A stretch of DNA of 64,000 nucleotides from Streptomyces purpureus (lineage in GTDB: Bacteria; Actinomycetota; Actinomycetes; Streptomycetales; Streptomycetaceae), in assembly GCF_014648195.1 (NCBI RefSeq), contig NZ_BMQQ01000023.1:18070-82069 (forward strand), given 5' to 3'. This document shows positions 8,972 through 17,462 of the stretch, piece after piece. Each line of letters opens with the position of its first letter. Within the stretch, counting starts at the first letter, position 1. The notes under the pieces are model-generated. The model was not told where the DNA came from. It made no database searches and was given only the letters and a program-made list of their open reading frames with translations. Position numbers and translations under genes: made by a program.

Positions 8972-9250
8972 TCATCGCCTCTTCCAGGGCCGGAGCTTCT
9001 CGGGGTTGAGCACGGCCCAGATCCGTCGGATCCTGCCGTCCGTGATGTCGAACGCGTACACCGACAGCACGGCGCCGTCCAGGTGTGCTGCCAGACCGGG
9101 CTGACCGTTGACCGTGCACTCCTCGACCGCCAGCCGACCCGGAAGGGTCCGGTCGGCGAAGAAGCGGGCGATCTGCTCGGCGCCCTCGATCGGGTGGAGC
9201 GACGCCGAACGAGAGGGCGCGGCTCGAAATTCGGCGCTGAGGTCGGGGAG
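8972..9250 (-). pseudogene. Remnant of an ECF41/SigJ-type sigma factor (C-terminal SnoaL-like part only)
   Basis: The minus strand encodes HPIEGAEQIARFFADRTLPG, then VEECTVNGQPGLAAHLDG, VYAFDITDGRIRRIWAVLNP and a stop. This matches the end of the SnoaL-like C-terminal domain of SigJ/ECF41 sigma factors. The sigma2/sigma4 DNA-binding regions and the domain's start are absent. The sequence breaks just after the stop of the AAA ATPase gene at 9258. It lies tail to tail with the lectin membrane protein and has no start codon or ribosome site of its own. Best read as debris of a lost gene. Confidence 0.65.
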
Positions 9251-9257
9251 GAGTTCG

Positions 9258-11342
9258 CTACCAGCCGCCCTCGCCCGGTACCAGCCGCCCCGCCTTGCGG
9301 TACTCGCGGCGGGCGCCCTCCAGCAGGTCGGCCGTGGTGACCGGTTCGCCACGGCCGGCGGCGGCGTACGCCGCGGTGACAACGGCGCTGCGGATCGATC
9401 CCCCGGCCAGCTCGAAGTCACGGGCGCACACCCCCGCGTCGGTGCCGTCCGCGCAGGGCACGCGCCCGAGGGCGTGCCGCCACAGGGCCAGCCGCTGCTC
9501 CGCGTCGGGGAACGGGAAGTCGATCACCAGATCCAGGCGCCGGGTGAACGCCTCGTCGATGTTGGCCCGCAAGTTGGTGGTGAGCACGGCGATACCGTCG
9601 AAGGACTCCAGCCGCTGGAGGAGGTAGGCGCTCTCCATGTTGGCGTAGCGGTCGTGCGCGTCCTTGACCTCAGAGCGTTTGCCGAAGACGGAGTCGGCCT
9701 CGTCGAAGAGGAGTACGGCGTCGGTCCGGTCGGCCTCCGTGAAGATCCGTTCCAGGTTCTTCTCGGTCTCGCCCACGTATTTGTCGACGACGGACGACAG
9801 CTGCACCACGTAGAGATCGAGGCCCAGTTCGGCGGCGACGACTTCGGCGGAGAGTGTCTTGCCGGTGCCGGACTCGCCGGCGAAGAGTCCCAGCACACCG
9901 CGCCCCCGGCCGCCGCCGGCGCTGAGCCGCCAGTCTCCGAGGACCCGGTCGCGGTGGCGGGCGCGCAGGGCGAGTTCCCCGAGTTGGGCGCGTGGCCGCT
10001 CGGGCAGGACGAGGTCCTCCCAGCCGACGTCCGGCCGGATCCGGCGGGCGTGCCGCTCCAGCCCGGACGCGGACTGCCGGCGGGCGGCCAGCCGGACATG
10101 GGTCCCGGTCAGCGGTGTGCCGTCGAACGCGGCGAGGTCCAGGGCGGCGCGCGCGGCCCGGGTGACACGGTCCGCGCCGAGGCGGTACGGGGCGACGGTG
10201 GCCGCCAGGTCGAAGGCGGCACCGGTCGCCGCGTCGCCGAGGGCCGCCGCCCACACGTCGGCGGCGCCCGCCGGCAGCCGCGGCGCGTCGAGGACCAGCG
10301 GGTCGCGGTCGCACCACTGGGGGTCGTACGGGCCGGTGCCGGTGAACAGCACCGGTACGTCGTCCACGGCCAGGGCTCTGATCAGCGGCCCGGCAGCGGC
10401 CGGCAGCGGCGACACGACGAGCGCCAGGCCCCGCAGCCGGGCCTCACGCAGCAGCGCGGCGAACGGCTCGGGGCCGGGGACGGAGCCAGGGCCGGTGTCG
10501 GGGCCGGGGGCGGCGACGGCGGGCGTGTAGTGCAGGGCGTCCAGACCGGCCGCGGCCAGCGCCGCCGCGGCCCAGGTGAGCCCGTCGCCCTCCCGGTGCT
10601 CGCGCAGATGGACGGTGAGCGGACCCGCGGCCAGCCGGTCGGCGAGCCTGCGGGTGAACTCCTCGTCGTACGGTCCGTGGGGCGCCGCGAGCGGGCGTAC
10701 GCGGCCGGAGAGCGCGGCGTCCGGTGTGTCGTCGCCGAGGAGATGGGCGACGATCCGGTCGGGCACGCGCAAGGAGCGGCTGAGGAAGGGCCGTTCGGGC
10801 TCCTCGACCTCGACCAGTCCGAGCGCGGACAGCGACGCCGTCGGCTGGAGGAGGGCCCGGGACTCGGGCCGGTGCGCGGGGATGCCGCAGAGGTCGAGGG
10901 CGAGCCCTGTCGTCGCCCGGCGCCTGCTGACGTCGTCGTTGAGGTAGGCGTACAGCGGCTCGAAGTCCCGGTCGAGGTCGGGCGCGAGGGCGATGAGCAG
11001 CAGCTCGGTCTCCAGCTCCCCGAGCCCGAGCCGCACGGCGAGCCGCGCCGCCCGGTCCGGCGCCGAGGCGTCATGGGAGGGGCTCCAGGCTCCCTCATCC
11101 AGACCGTGGTGCCGGGGCGAGGAGCCGAGTACGTGACGTACCGCCTCCTCGGACAGGTACAGGCCGCGCAGGGGGTCCGCGGCCGTGGGATCGTCGGCGC
11201 CCCGCAGCTCGACCAGCCGGGCGACCCGCTCGCGGAGCCGTGCCAGCCGGGCCAGGAGCGCGGTGGCCGGGTCAGGCTCGCTGCGGGGAACGGGTCGGTC
11301 CGGCGTGGAGCCGGCGGGGTGGGTGGAGGCGTACGTCGTCAT
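9258..11342 (-). CDS. AAA+ ATPase of the contractile injection system (Cis15 type)
   Basis: 694 residues. The C-terminal AAA+ module carries Walker A (GLFAGESGTGKTLSAE), Walker B (AVLLFDEADSVFGKRSE), a sensor TTNLRANIDEAFTRRLD and the arginine-finger region. The N-terminal 400 residues are helical and family-specific, as in Afp15/Pvc15-like ATPases. These are needed for assembly or cargo handling and are not part of the mature particle. The ATG overlaps the stop of the DUF4255 gene (ATGA), so the two are coupled. The pairing with DUF4255 is the standard eCIS arrangement. Confidence 0.92.
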   Translation of the reverse strand: MTTYASTHPAGSTPDRPVPRSEPDPATALLARLARLRERVARLVELRGADDPTAADPLRGLYLSEEAVRHVLGSSPRHHGLDEGAWSPSHDASAPDRAARLAVRLGLGELETELLLIALAPDLDRDFEPLYAYLNDDVSRRRATTGLALDLCGIPAHRPESRALLQPTASLSALGLVEVEEPERPFLSRSLRVPDRIVAHLLGDDTPDAALSGRVRPLAAPHGPYDEEFTRRLADRLAAGPLTVHLREHREGDGLTWAAAALAAAGLDALHYTPAVAAPGPDTGPGSVPGPEPFAALLREARLRGLALVVSPLPAAAGPLIRALAVDDVPVLFTGTGPYDPQWCDRDPLVLDAPRLPAGAADVWAAALGDAATGAAFDLAATVAPYRLGADRVTRAARAALDLAAFDGTPLTGTHVRLAARRQSASGLERHARRIRPDVGWEDLVLPERPRAQLGELALRARHRDRVLGDWRLSAGGGRGRGVLGLFAGESGTGKTLSAEVVAAELGLDLYVVQLSSVVDKYVGETEKNLERIFTEADRTDAVLLFDEADSVFGKRSEVKDAHDRYANMESAYLLQRLESFDGIAVLTTNLRANIDEAFTRRLDLVIDFPFPDAEQRLALWRHALGRVPCADGTDAGVCARDFELAGGSIRSAVVTAAYAAAGRGEPVTTADLLEGARREYRKAGRLVPGEGGW

Positions 11343-12028
11343 CGCCGCCGCGCCTCCCCGCTCACGCGGCCGGTGTCCGGGAGGCCAGCGCCTGGGGTGT
11401 CGCCGCCGGAGGTGGGCAGCCGGTGCCGGCGCTCCGGCGATCCTTCCAGGGTGCCGTCGATTCCGCGTACCCGCACCGCCGCGCCCTCCGTGACCGGCGG
11501 CCCGGCTTCGTACTCGGGGAACGCCGGGAAGGGTGCGGTCACCACCACGTCCAGCGAGGGCTTGAGTTCGCCGCCGAGCGCGGACCAGATCTCGGCCAAG
11601 GACCGGGACTCGCTCTGGATCCCGGCGACCGTGAGGGGTACGGACAGCCCCAACGCGCCCAGCGAGCCGGGGAGTTCTTCGGCGGGCAGGATCTCGCGGG
11701 GCAGCAGGGTCGCCAGCACCGCCGACAGCAGGCGGTGTTCGTCCTGGGGTTGCTTCGTCCAGGCGGTGACGAGGTACGACAGCCGGAACCAGCGGGGTGG
11801 CTGGCGCCGTTTGAGGACCGCGCCGCGTTCGTCCGTGACCGGCACCGTTCCGCGCTGGCGGCGGGTGACGTCCTCGCGGATGTCGTACAAGTAGGCGTTG
11901 ATCGTGGGGGCGTTGCGCCGGGCGGCCCAGTCGCGGGTGGGGGCCTCCAGGGCGACGTCGATGCCGGAGCCGGCGAGTGCGCCGCCGGTGAGCATCCTCT
12001 TGAGGACGTCGTCCACCTCATGGATCAC
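11339..12028 (-). CDS. DUF4255 tail-terminator-type protein (Pvc16/Afp16 class)
   Basis: 229 residues from GTG 12028 (VIHEVDDVLKRMLTGG), with a GGAG ribosome site upstream. The longer open frame to 12565 has no typical family sequence and overlaps the neighbouring gene. The conserved DUF4255 core is IDVALEAPTRDWAARRNAPT, INAYLYDIREDVTRRQ, PPRWFRLSYLVTAWTKQPQD and ILPAEELPGSLGALG. The last 50 residues are a Pro/Gly/Arg-rich tail. Proteins of this family cap the far end of the sheath/tube. Coupled to the AAA ATPase downstream. Confidence 0.9.
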   Translation of the reverse strand: MIHEVDDVLKRMLTGGALAGSGIDVALEAPTRDWAARRNAPTINAYLYDIREDVTRRQRGTVPVTDERGAVLKRRQPPRWFRLSYLVTAWTKQPQDEHRLLSAVLATLLPREILPAEELPGSLGALGLSVPLTVAGIQSESRSLAEIWSALGGELKPSLDVVVTAPFPAFPEYEAGPPVTEGAAVRVRGIDGTLEGSPERRHRLPTSGGDTPGAGLPDTGRVSGEARRR

Positions 12029-12198
12029 TGAACGCGCTCCCACCTTGCCGTGTACGTGCTGCCGCGTACGTGCTGCCTCGCCTGCTGACGATTCTTCACC
12101 GCGCCGCACCCGCCGCCGCAGGCGCTCCGGGGAAGGCGAAGGGGCGGACCCTTGGGCCGTACGGACCTCCGCGGCTGCCCCCGGGGCTGCCCGCGCGG

Positions 12199-12873
12199 TC
12201 AGATGTAGCCCTCGCGCAGGGCGTAGGCCACGGCGTGGGCGCGGTTGCGCAGATGCAGGCGGGTGGTCAGCCCGTGCATGACGTTCTTGACGGTGCGCTC
12301 GGAGTAGGAGAGCTTGCCCGCGATCTCGCCGGTGTCCAGCCCTTCGGCGACCAGCCGCAGGACGTCGACCTCGCGGGCCACGAGGCCCGAGGTGGGGGTG
12401 CCGGGGTGGCCCGCGGCGGAGCGCTGGAGCGTACCCACCTGGGTCATGAGACGGCCGAGGAGGTCGGCCGGCAGGTCGCCGTCGCCGCGGGAGGCGGCGA
12501 GCACGGCCTGCAGCAGGCGGTGCGCGGTCGCTTCGTGGCGCCAGACGACGGCGCCGACCCCGCACTCGATGACGTCGAGGAGTTCGGCCTCCCGGACCGC
12601 GCTCACGACGAGGACGGCGCGGGCGCCTTCGCTGCGGACCAGTCTGCGCAGCTGCGCCAGCATGGGCTCGTCCGGCGTCTCCCCGATCAGCACCGCCACG
12701 GTCCCGGGCCTGACCTCGGTGCCCTCGCGGAGCTCGACGGCCGGGTGCTGGCGCAGCTGACTGACCGCGCCCGCCCGGGAGATGGGATCCGCGGTGTGGA
12801 CGACGACGGGGATCCGCTGTCCCGGATCCGCGCTGCCGGACCCGGCCTCCATGGTCCGTAATGAACTAAGCAC
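12199..12873 (-). CDS. LuxR-type regulator with a receiver-like domain lacking the usual aspartate
   Basis: About 224 residues from GTG 12873, placed seven bases after GGGGGGA; ATG 12888 (MGGIRVLSSLR) is an in-frame alternative that would consume that ribosome site. Residues 15-125 look like a response-regulator receiver (IPVVVHTADPISRAGAVSQL). Where the phosphorylated Asp is expected after strand 3 the sequence reads VAVLIGETPDEP, with no clear acceptor. The C-terminus is a LuxR/FixJ helix-turn-helix (LVAREVDVLRLVAEGLDTGE, then YSERTVKNVMHGLTTRLHLR). It is adjacent to and reads in the same direction as the DUF4255/AAA pair, so a role in switching on the injection system is plausible. Likely an atypical, phosphorylation-independent regulator. 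Confidence 0.8.
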   Translation of the reverse strand: MLSSLRTMEAGSGSADPGQRIPVVVHTADPISRAGAVSQLRQHPAVELREGTEVRPGTVAVLIGETPDEPMLAQLRRLVRSEGARAVLVVSAVREAELLDVIECGVGAVVWRHEATAHRLLQAVLAASRGDGDLPADLLGRLMTQVGTLQRSAAGHPGTPTSGLVAREVDVLRLVAEGLDTGEIAGKLSYSERTVKNVMHGLTTRLHLRNRAHAVAYALREGYI

Positions 12874-13979
12874 TCGAATTCCCCCCATGTCGGCGTGCCG
12901 CCGCCGTGGCGGGGCCTGCCAATCGCAGGCACAAATCGGATACATGTGCCCATCAATGGTTCGCACAATCGTAGAGTCGGGCCGGGCGCCGCGGGCTGCC
13001 GAACACGCCGCGTCCGCGGTGGGGCGGCAGCGAAGTGTCCGAAAGGGAGCGGGCGTCCGGCCCGGCCGGAGGTCGGGCACGCGCGGCCGCAGCGGTGGCG
13101 GCCGGGGCCGGTCCGCCGAGTGTTTCTGCTGGTCAGACGCGGTTTGAGCGCCCTGGTCGCAGCAGGTCACCGGGGCCGTGGAAGCCCTCCGCACGCCGTA
13201 CGGGACGCCGCCCGTTCTGAGAGCGCTCCCAGCACGGGTCGACCGAATGTCGATCCCGGCCACGCCGGAGCGGGGCCCTCCCGGGCCCAGCCGATCGACC
13301 GGGTACCTCGGTGGTCGGCCCGCGCGGCGCATCCGACCGGGACGCCCTGGTCGCGCAGGTACGGCGCTGGTCCGGGCGGCCCCGGGCCGGTCTGCGCGCT
13401 CTGGTCCCCCGACCCGGGGGCCGGACTGGTCGGGGAACTGGCCGCGTCGCGCCGCCCGGTACCTGCCGGCCGTCGGCCCTCCGGGGCGGCTGCCCCGAGG
13501 CCGGTCCCGGCGCCCTCAGCTCGGACGCCCTGTACGACTCCGCGTACGGGCGGGGTTGGATCGTCGCGGGTCGGGCGCGGGTGGGGCAGCCGCCCGCCCC
13601 CGGCTCCACACCGCCCACTACCGCACGTACCTCGCCGACCGGGGCGACGCGGCGGAGAGGCCGGCGGCGCGGCTGGGTGAGGAGGCGGCCGGGCGGCCGC
13701 CGTGCGCGGTGCTCACCGGGTACGAGCTGGAGACCGTAGTGCCCGCGCGCGGCCCGCGCCGCACGGCACGTGCGAGCGGTGCTCACGGAGTTCAGGCCCG
13801 CCTGCCGTGGGCGGGCACCGCGCCAGGCGTGGGCCGCCGCGGCCCCGTACGTCGCGCCGCCCCTGGGCTCCAAGAACGCTCTCAACGCCACGATCCGGCC
13901 TGCCGCCTGGCCGTACCGGGGCCGCACACCCTCACCGACTGCGCCGAGGTCCCCGAGAAGCGCGGCCCGGGCAGCGCCG
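12874..13979. other. No intact gene: upstream region of the regulator and scrambled coding remnants
   Basis: The first 250 bases include the leader of the LuxR-type regulator. From about 13300, coding-like stretches appear in alternating plus-strand frames: DALYDSAYGRGWIVAGRARV near 13530, then HTAHYRTYLADRGDAAERPA near 13610 in another frame, running into PCAVLTGYELETVV. No single frame carries a continuous plausible protein and I cannot name a family. It is probably the decayed 5' part of phzF or of a neighbouring gene. Confidence 0.5.
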
Positions 13980-14363
13980 GCCGGCGCTCTGCGTACGGTG
14001 CGGTCGACGGCGTCCGGGCCCTGTCGGAGCTCACCCCGGACCACTGCCCGCTCGCGGCCTTCGAGGACCTGGCCGCCAACTGCCTTGCCCGCTCCGGCGC
14101 CGCTGGCGCAGCCCGGATGTTCTCGTTCGCGTACGGCGTGGTCGAGGACGCGGCCATCGGCTCGGCCGCCGGACCGCTCGCGGTCCACGACTCCGCGCAC
14201 CGGGCAGGTCCCCTTCGGCCGGTTCGTCGAGATGGTGCAGGGGGCCGAAATCGTCCGCCCCTCTCGGATGGTTGTCAGGGTCAGGGCCACGCATGGCCAC
14301 GTACTGTCGGTCGAAGTCGGTGGCGAGGGCGTCACCGTGGCACACGGGAGGATCCATGTCTGA
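13980..14363 (+). pseudogene. Frameshifted phzF-like isomerase remnant
   Basis: Two plus-strand frames together give the C-terminal half of a PhzF-family protein. The first holds VRALSELTPDHCPLAAFEDL and FSFAYGVVEDAAIGSAAGPL, matching the family's EDPATGSAAGPL signature but with Asp-Pro-Ala-Thr changed to Asp-Ala-Ala-Ile. Near 14205 the reading frame changes, and the family's end follows: VPFGRFVEMVQGAEIVRPSR, then VEVGGEGVTVAHGRIHV and a stop. The stop overlaps the start of the oxidase gene by eight bases, showing an original phzF-phzG-like operon. The N-terminal half, with the catalytic Glu, is not readable. Confidence 0.7.
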
Positions 14364-15012
14364 GCACAACGCCGCAGCCGGGTCGGAGAGCCTCACCGGA
14401 ACCGTCGAGGCCGACTTCCCCGAGTACGCCGCCCCGCCGTCGGAACCGATCGGGCTGCTGCGGCGCTGGCTGGAGCACGCGGTGACGGTCGGGGTGCGCG
14501 AGCCGCGCGCGCTCGCCCTCGCCACGGCCGACGCGCAGGGGCGCCCCTCCTCCCGGACCGTCGTCCTGAACCGGCTCACCGAGACGGGCCTGGTCTTCGC
14601 CACCCATGACGGCAGCCGCAAGGAGCGCGAACTGCGCGACAACGCCTGGGCGTCGGGGCTGCTCTACTGGCGGGAGACCAGCAGGCAGGTCGCTGTCCGC
14701 GGGCCGGTACGCAGACTTTCCGCCGCCGATGCGGACGCGCTGTGGGCGTCCCGGCCGCCGTTCACCCATGCGATGACGGCCGCGTCCCGCCAGAGCAGGC
14801 CGCTGGACGGCCTGGACGACGTGGCGGAGCTGCGCGCCCGCGCCGACCAGCTTGCCGCCGCCGGACCGCTGCCCCGCCCCGAGCGGTACATAGGCCTCGA
14901 ACTCGTCCCGGAGGAAATCGAGTTCTGGGCGAACGGCTCCGGCCGGCTGCACGAGCGGCTGCGCTACGACCGTACCGCCGAGGGCTGGCGGACCGTACGC
15001 CTCGCGCCATGA
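14356..15012 (+). CDS. PhzG/PdxH-like FMN-dependent oxidase
   Basis: 218 residues of the pyridoxamine 5'-phosphate oxidase fold: split-barrel FMN binding with ALATADAQGRPSSRTVVLNR, then FATHDGSRKERELRDN and LLYWRETSRQVAVRGPVRRL. The C-terminal ERYIGLELVPEEIEFWANGS followed by RLHERLRYDR matches the PNPOx C-terminal dimer region. A GGGAGG site lies directly before the ATG. Because the broken gene in front is phzF-like and overlaps it, PhzG-type aromatising oxidase activity on a phenazine-like or other secondary metabolite is as likely as vitamin B6 salvage. No other phenazine genes are present. Confidence 0.85.
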   Translation: MSEHNAAAGSESLTGTVEADFPEYAAPPSEPIGLLRRWLEHAVTVGVREPRALALATADAQGRPSSRTVVLNRLTETGLVFATHDGSRKERELRDNAWASGLLYWRETSRQVAVRGPVRRLSAADADALWASRPPFTHAMTAASRQSRPLDGLDDVAELRARADQLAAAGPLPRPERYIGLELVPEEIEFWANGSGRLHERLRYDRTAEGWRTVRLAP

Positions 15013-15094
15013 CGGCCAGGAACCACCATGCCGCCGGGCCCTGACCAGTGTGACCACAAGGGCTGGGTCGCGGTGCCCGCGCCGTGAGTCCCCG

Positions 15095-16339
15095 TCAGCG
15101 GGCCGCGCGTTCGACGGCCTCCAGCACGGGCCGTACGCCGTCCTCGTCGGCCAGTCGGGCGGCGATCGCGCGGGCGCGGCGGCGGGGGCCCGCGTCGCGG
15201 GTCGCGGCCGTCAGCGCGGCGGCGAGGCGGGCGGAGGTCAGCTGCCGCAGCGGGATCGCGTCGGGCGCCACGCCGAGCCGGACCAGGCGGCCGGCCCAGA
15301 AGCCCGCGGCGAAGTGGATGGGCACCGGCACCGCGGGGACCCCGGCGCGCAGTCCGGCGGCGGTGGTGCCGGCGCCGGCGTGGTGGACGACGGCGGCCAT
15401 GTGCGGGAAGAGGAGGCTGTGGGGGACTTCGCCGATGGTGATCATGTCGTCGCCGTCGACGCGCAGTCCGGCCCAGCCTTCTTGGATCACGCCGCGCAGA
15501 CCCGCCGTACGCAGCGCCTCGCGGATCTGGCCGCTGAAGCGGGACGGGTCGGGGACGGTGATGCTGCCCGTGCCGATGAAGACGGGTGCGGGTCCCGCGG
15601 CGAGGAAGTCGCGCAGGGCGGAGGGCAGTTGGGTTGAGGTGTCGGGCGGCCACCAGTAGCCCGTGGCGTCCAGGCCCGGCCGCCAGTCCCTCGGCCGGGG
15701 AGCGACATGCGGGCTGTAGCCGTGCAGTACGGGCCAGCGCCGCCGCTCGCGCGCCCGGCGCTGGCCCTGGAGGGTGCGGGGCGGCAGGCCGAGCCGCCGG
15801 CGCAGGGCATGCGCGGCGGGGGCGTAGATCTGGTCGAGGGCAAGGTTCACGCCATGCCCGGCGGCTCTGTTGGCGAGCGCGCCCCAGGAGCCGCCTCCCG
15901 TCATGGGCGGGGCGAACTGGCGTGTGGGGTGGAGGGGTTGGAGGTGGAGACCGATGCTGGGCAGAGCGAGCCCTTCGGCGATGGCGTAGCCCAGGGGCGC
16001 CACCGATCCGGACAGCAGGAGGATGTCACTGGAACGCGCGGCCCGGAGGAGCGCCTCCGTCATGTCCCCGGCCAGGGCCCTGGCCATGGCCACCACCCGC
16101 ACCAGCTTCCCCGGCCCGGTCCCGCTGCGGTGCAGGGTGCTCCCCCACTCCGACCGGAGTTCGGCCTGCGGATCGACGGGCAATGGATGGAATCCGGCCC
16201 TGGTGGTGGAGACCAACGACTCGAACCGGCCGTGCGTCACGACGGTGACCTCGTGCCCGGCGTCCACCAGCCCCTCGGCGAGCCCGGTGAAGGGCGCCAC
16301 GTCACCACGCGAACCAACCGTCATGATCGCTACTCGCAC
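15095..16339 (-). CDS. MGT-type (GT1) glycosyltransferase
   Basis: 414 residues from GTG 16339. GT-B fold: the N-terminal acceptor half begins MRVAIMTVGSRGDVAPFTGL with GHEVTVVTH. The donor half contains PAPVFIGTGSI, the loop VPHSLLFPHMAAVVHHAGAG and TTAAGLRAGVPAVPVPIHF, the PSPG-like nucleotide-sugar site of macrolide and sterol glycosyltransferases. No signal or membrane segment, so cytosolic. It could inactivate a macrolide or decorate a metabolite or lipid; the acceptor cannot be told from sequence. It stands alone, convergent with the PhzG-like gene. Confidence 0.9.
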   Translation of the reverse strand: MRVAIMTVGSRGDVAPFTGLAEGLVDAGHEVTVVTHGRFESLVSTTRAGFHPLPVDPQAELRSEWGSTLHRSGTGPGKLVRVVAMARALAGDMTEALLRAARSSDILLLSGSVAPLGYAIAEGLALPSIGLHLQPLHPTRQFAPPMTGGGSWGALANRAAGHGVNLALDQIYAPAAHALRRRLGLPPRTLQGQRRARERRRWPVLHGYSPHVAPRPRDWRPGLDATGYWWPPDTSTQLPSALRDFLAAGPAPVFIGTGSITVPDPSRFSGQIREALRTAGLRGVIQEGWAGLRVDGDDMITIGEVPHSLLFPHMAAVVHHAGAGTTAAGLRAGVPAVPVPIHFAAGFWAGRLVRLGVAPDAIPLRQLTSARLAAALTAATRDAGPRRRARAIAARLADEDGVRPVLEAVERAAR

Positions 16340-16535
16340 GATCCCTCAGTATGAACCCCGGCCCGGCGCCGGCGGAGGAGCCACGCTGGCCGCCGGGGGC
16401 GCGCCCGCGCGCCTCTGCTCAGTCGTCCGCGCCGGGCTCAGTCCTCCGCGCCGATGGACGGCCAGCGGGCCCCGGGGAGCCCCACCCGGACGGCACGGCG
16501 ACGGCCGATCGGCCGAACGGCCCAGCTCGGCGGCG

Positions 16536-17150
16536 TCAGCTGGGCGGGTACGAGGCGCCCTTGAGGCGGCGCGCGAGGTGGGCGGCGTTGGCGGCGAGCG
16601 TGGCCGTGGTGGCGGCGGTCTTCTCGGGGGTTTTGTCCAGGTCCTGGTAGTCGGTGCCATGCATGGCCTCGCCGACCCAGTAGGTGACCGCGTTCGCGGG
16701 CAGGGTGAAGCCGACGTCGTTCAATCCCTGGAAGAGATTGGCGCTGACGTTGTGGGCGCCGTCCTCGTTGCCGACCACGCACACGCCCGCGACCTTGCCG
16801 TAGGTGAGCATGCGGCCTTCGTCGTCGGTCTCGGAGAGTTCGGCGTCCAGCCGCTCCAGCACCCGCTGGGCGAGGCTGGAGGGGTGCCCGAGCCAGATCG
16901 GGGTGGACAGGATGAGGATGTCGCAGCCCAGGATCGTGTCCCGGATCTCCGGCCACGCGTCTCCGTCGCCCATGTCGGTCTTCACGCCGGGTTTCACGTC
17001 GTGATCCACGACACGGATCACCTTCCCGGTCACGCCATGCTCGCCGAGGGCGGTCATGGTCTGTTCGGCCAGCAGCTGCGAGCTGGAGCGGGCGGGGGAC
17101 GGCGAGAGGGTGCAGACGAGTGCGACGGCACGGAGTGGTGTGTGATCCAT
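16536..17150 (-). CDS. Flavodoxin-fold NADPH-dependent FMN reductase
   Basis: 204 residues. The N-terminal phosphate loop reads LVCTLSPSPARSSSQLLAEQ. The WrbA/FMN-reductase middle has CDILILSTPIWLGHPSSLAQ and GKVAGVCVVGNEDGAHNVSA, which contacts the isoalloxazine ring. The C-terminal helix has TAATTATLAANAAHLARRLK. Probably a soluble quinone or flavin reductase. It ends facing the glycosyltransferase start about 200 bases away and is not coupled to it. The start ATG at 17150 follows a region containing a pentanucleotide repeat. Confidence 0.88.
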   Translation of the reverse strand: MDHTPLRAVALVCTLSPSPARSSSQLLAEQTMTALGEHGVTGKVIRVVDHDVKPGVKTDMGDGDAWPEIRDTILGCDILILSTPIWLGHPSSLAQRVLERLDAELSETDDEGRMLTYGKVAGVCVVGNEDGAHNVSANLFQGLNDVGFTLPANAVTYWVGEAMHGTDYQDLDKTPEKTAATTATLAANAAHLARRLKGASYPPS

Positions 17151-17233
17151 GGTGTCGCTGCTGCCCCGCTCTCCGTGCTTCTACCGCTTCCGCGGCGAAA
17201 TCCACCCGCACGTCCCGGGCCGCGTCCCGCATG

Positions 17234-17268
17234 GCATCGCATCGCATCGCATCGCATCGCATCGCATC
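17234..17268. repeat. Seven tandem copies of GCATC between two divergent genes
   Basis: The 5-base unit GCATC is repeated seven times without error in the 312-base gap between the reductase gene (minus strand, start 17150) and the betB-like gene (plus strand, start 17463). Such a perfect short tandem repeat is rare in high-GC genomes and would be prone to slippage. It lies about 85 bases upstream of the reductase start and about 195 bases upstream of betB, so changes in copy number could shift promoter spacing. Apart from the repeat, the gap holds only promoter-like, gene-free sequence. Confidence 0.95.
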
Positions 17269-17462
17269 GGCCACATCGTCGGAACCCGTCGCCCCGCCCG
17301 TATGTGACGCGGGACACTCGATTCCCGCCCTCCCGGGCCACGGAAAGTGAAACAGATCACTCTCAGTGAGCTTTTGCGCATGGTTCTTGCGGTCCGGGGC
17401 AGGCGGCCAGATCGCCGGGACCGCCCGGTAGGGGGATCAAGGAACGAAAGGCCATACGCGAC

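Noticed and set aside
9108..11894. Plus-strand frame of 928 codons
   Set aside because: It lies opposite the AAA ATPase and DUF4255 genes, whose motifs are unmistakable. It is a GC-driven shadow.
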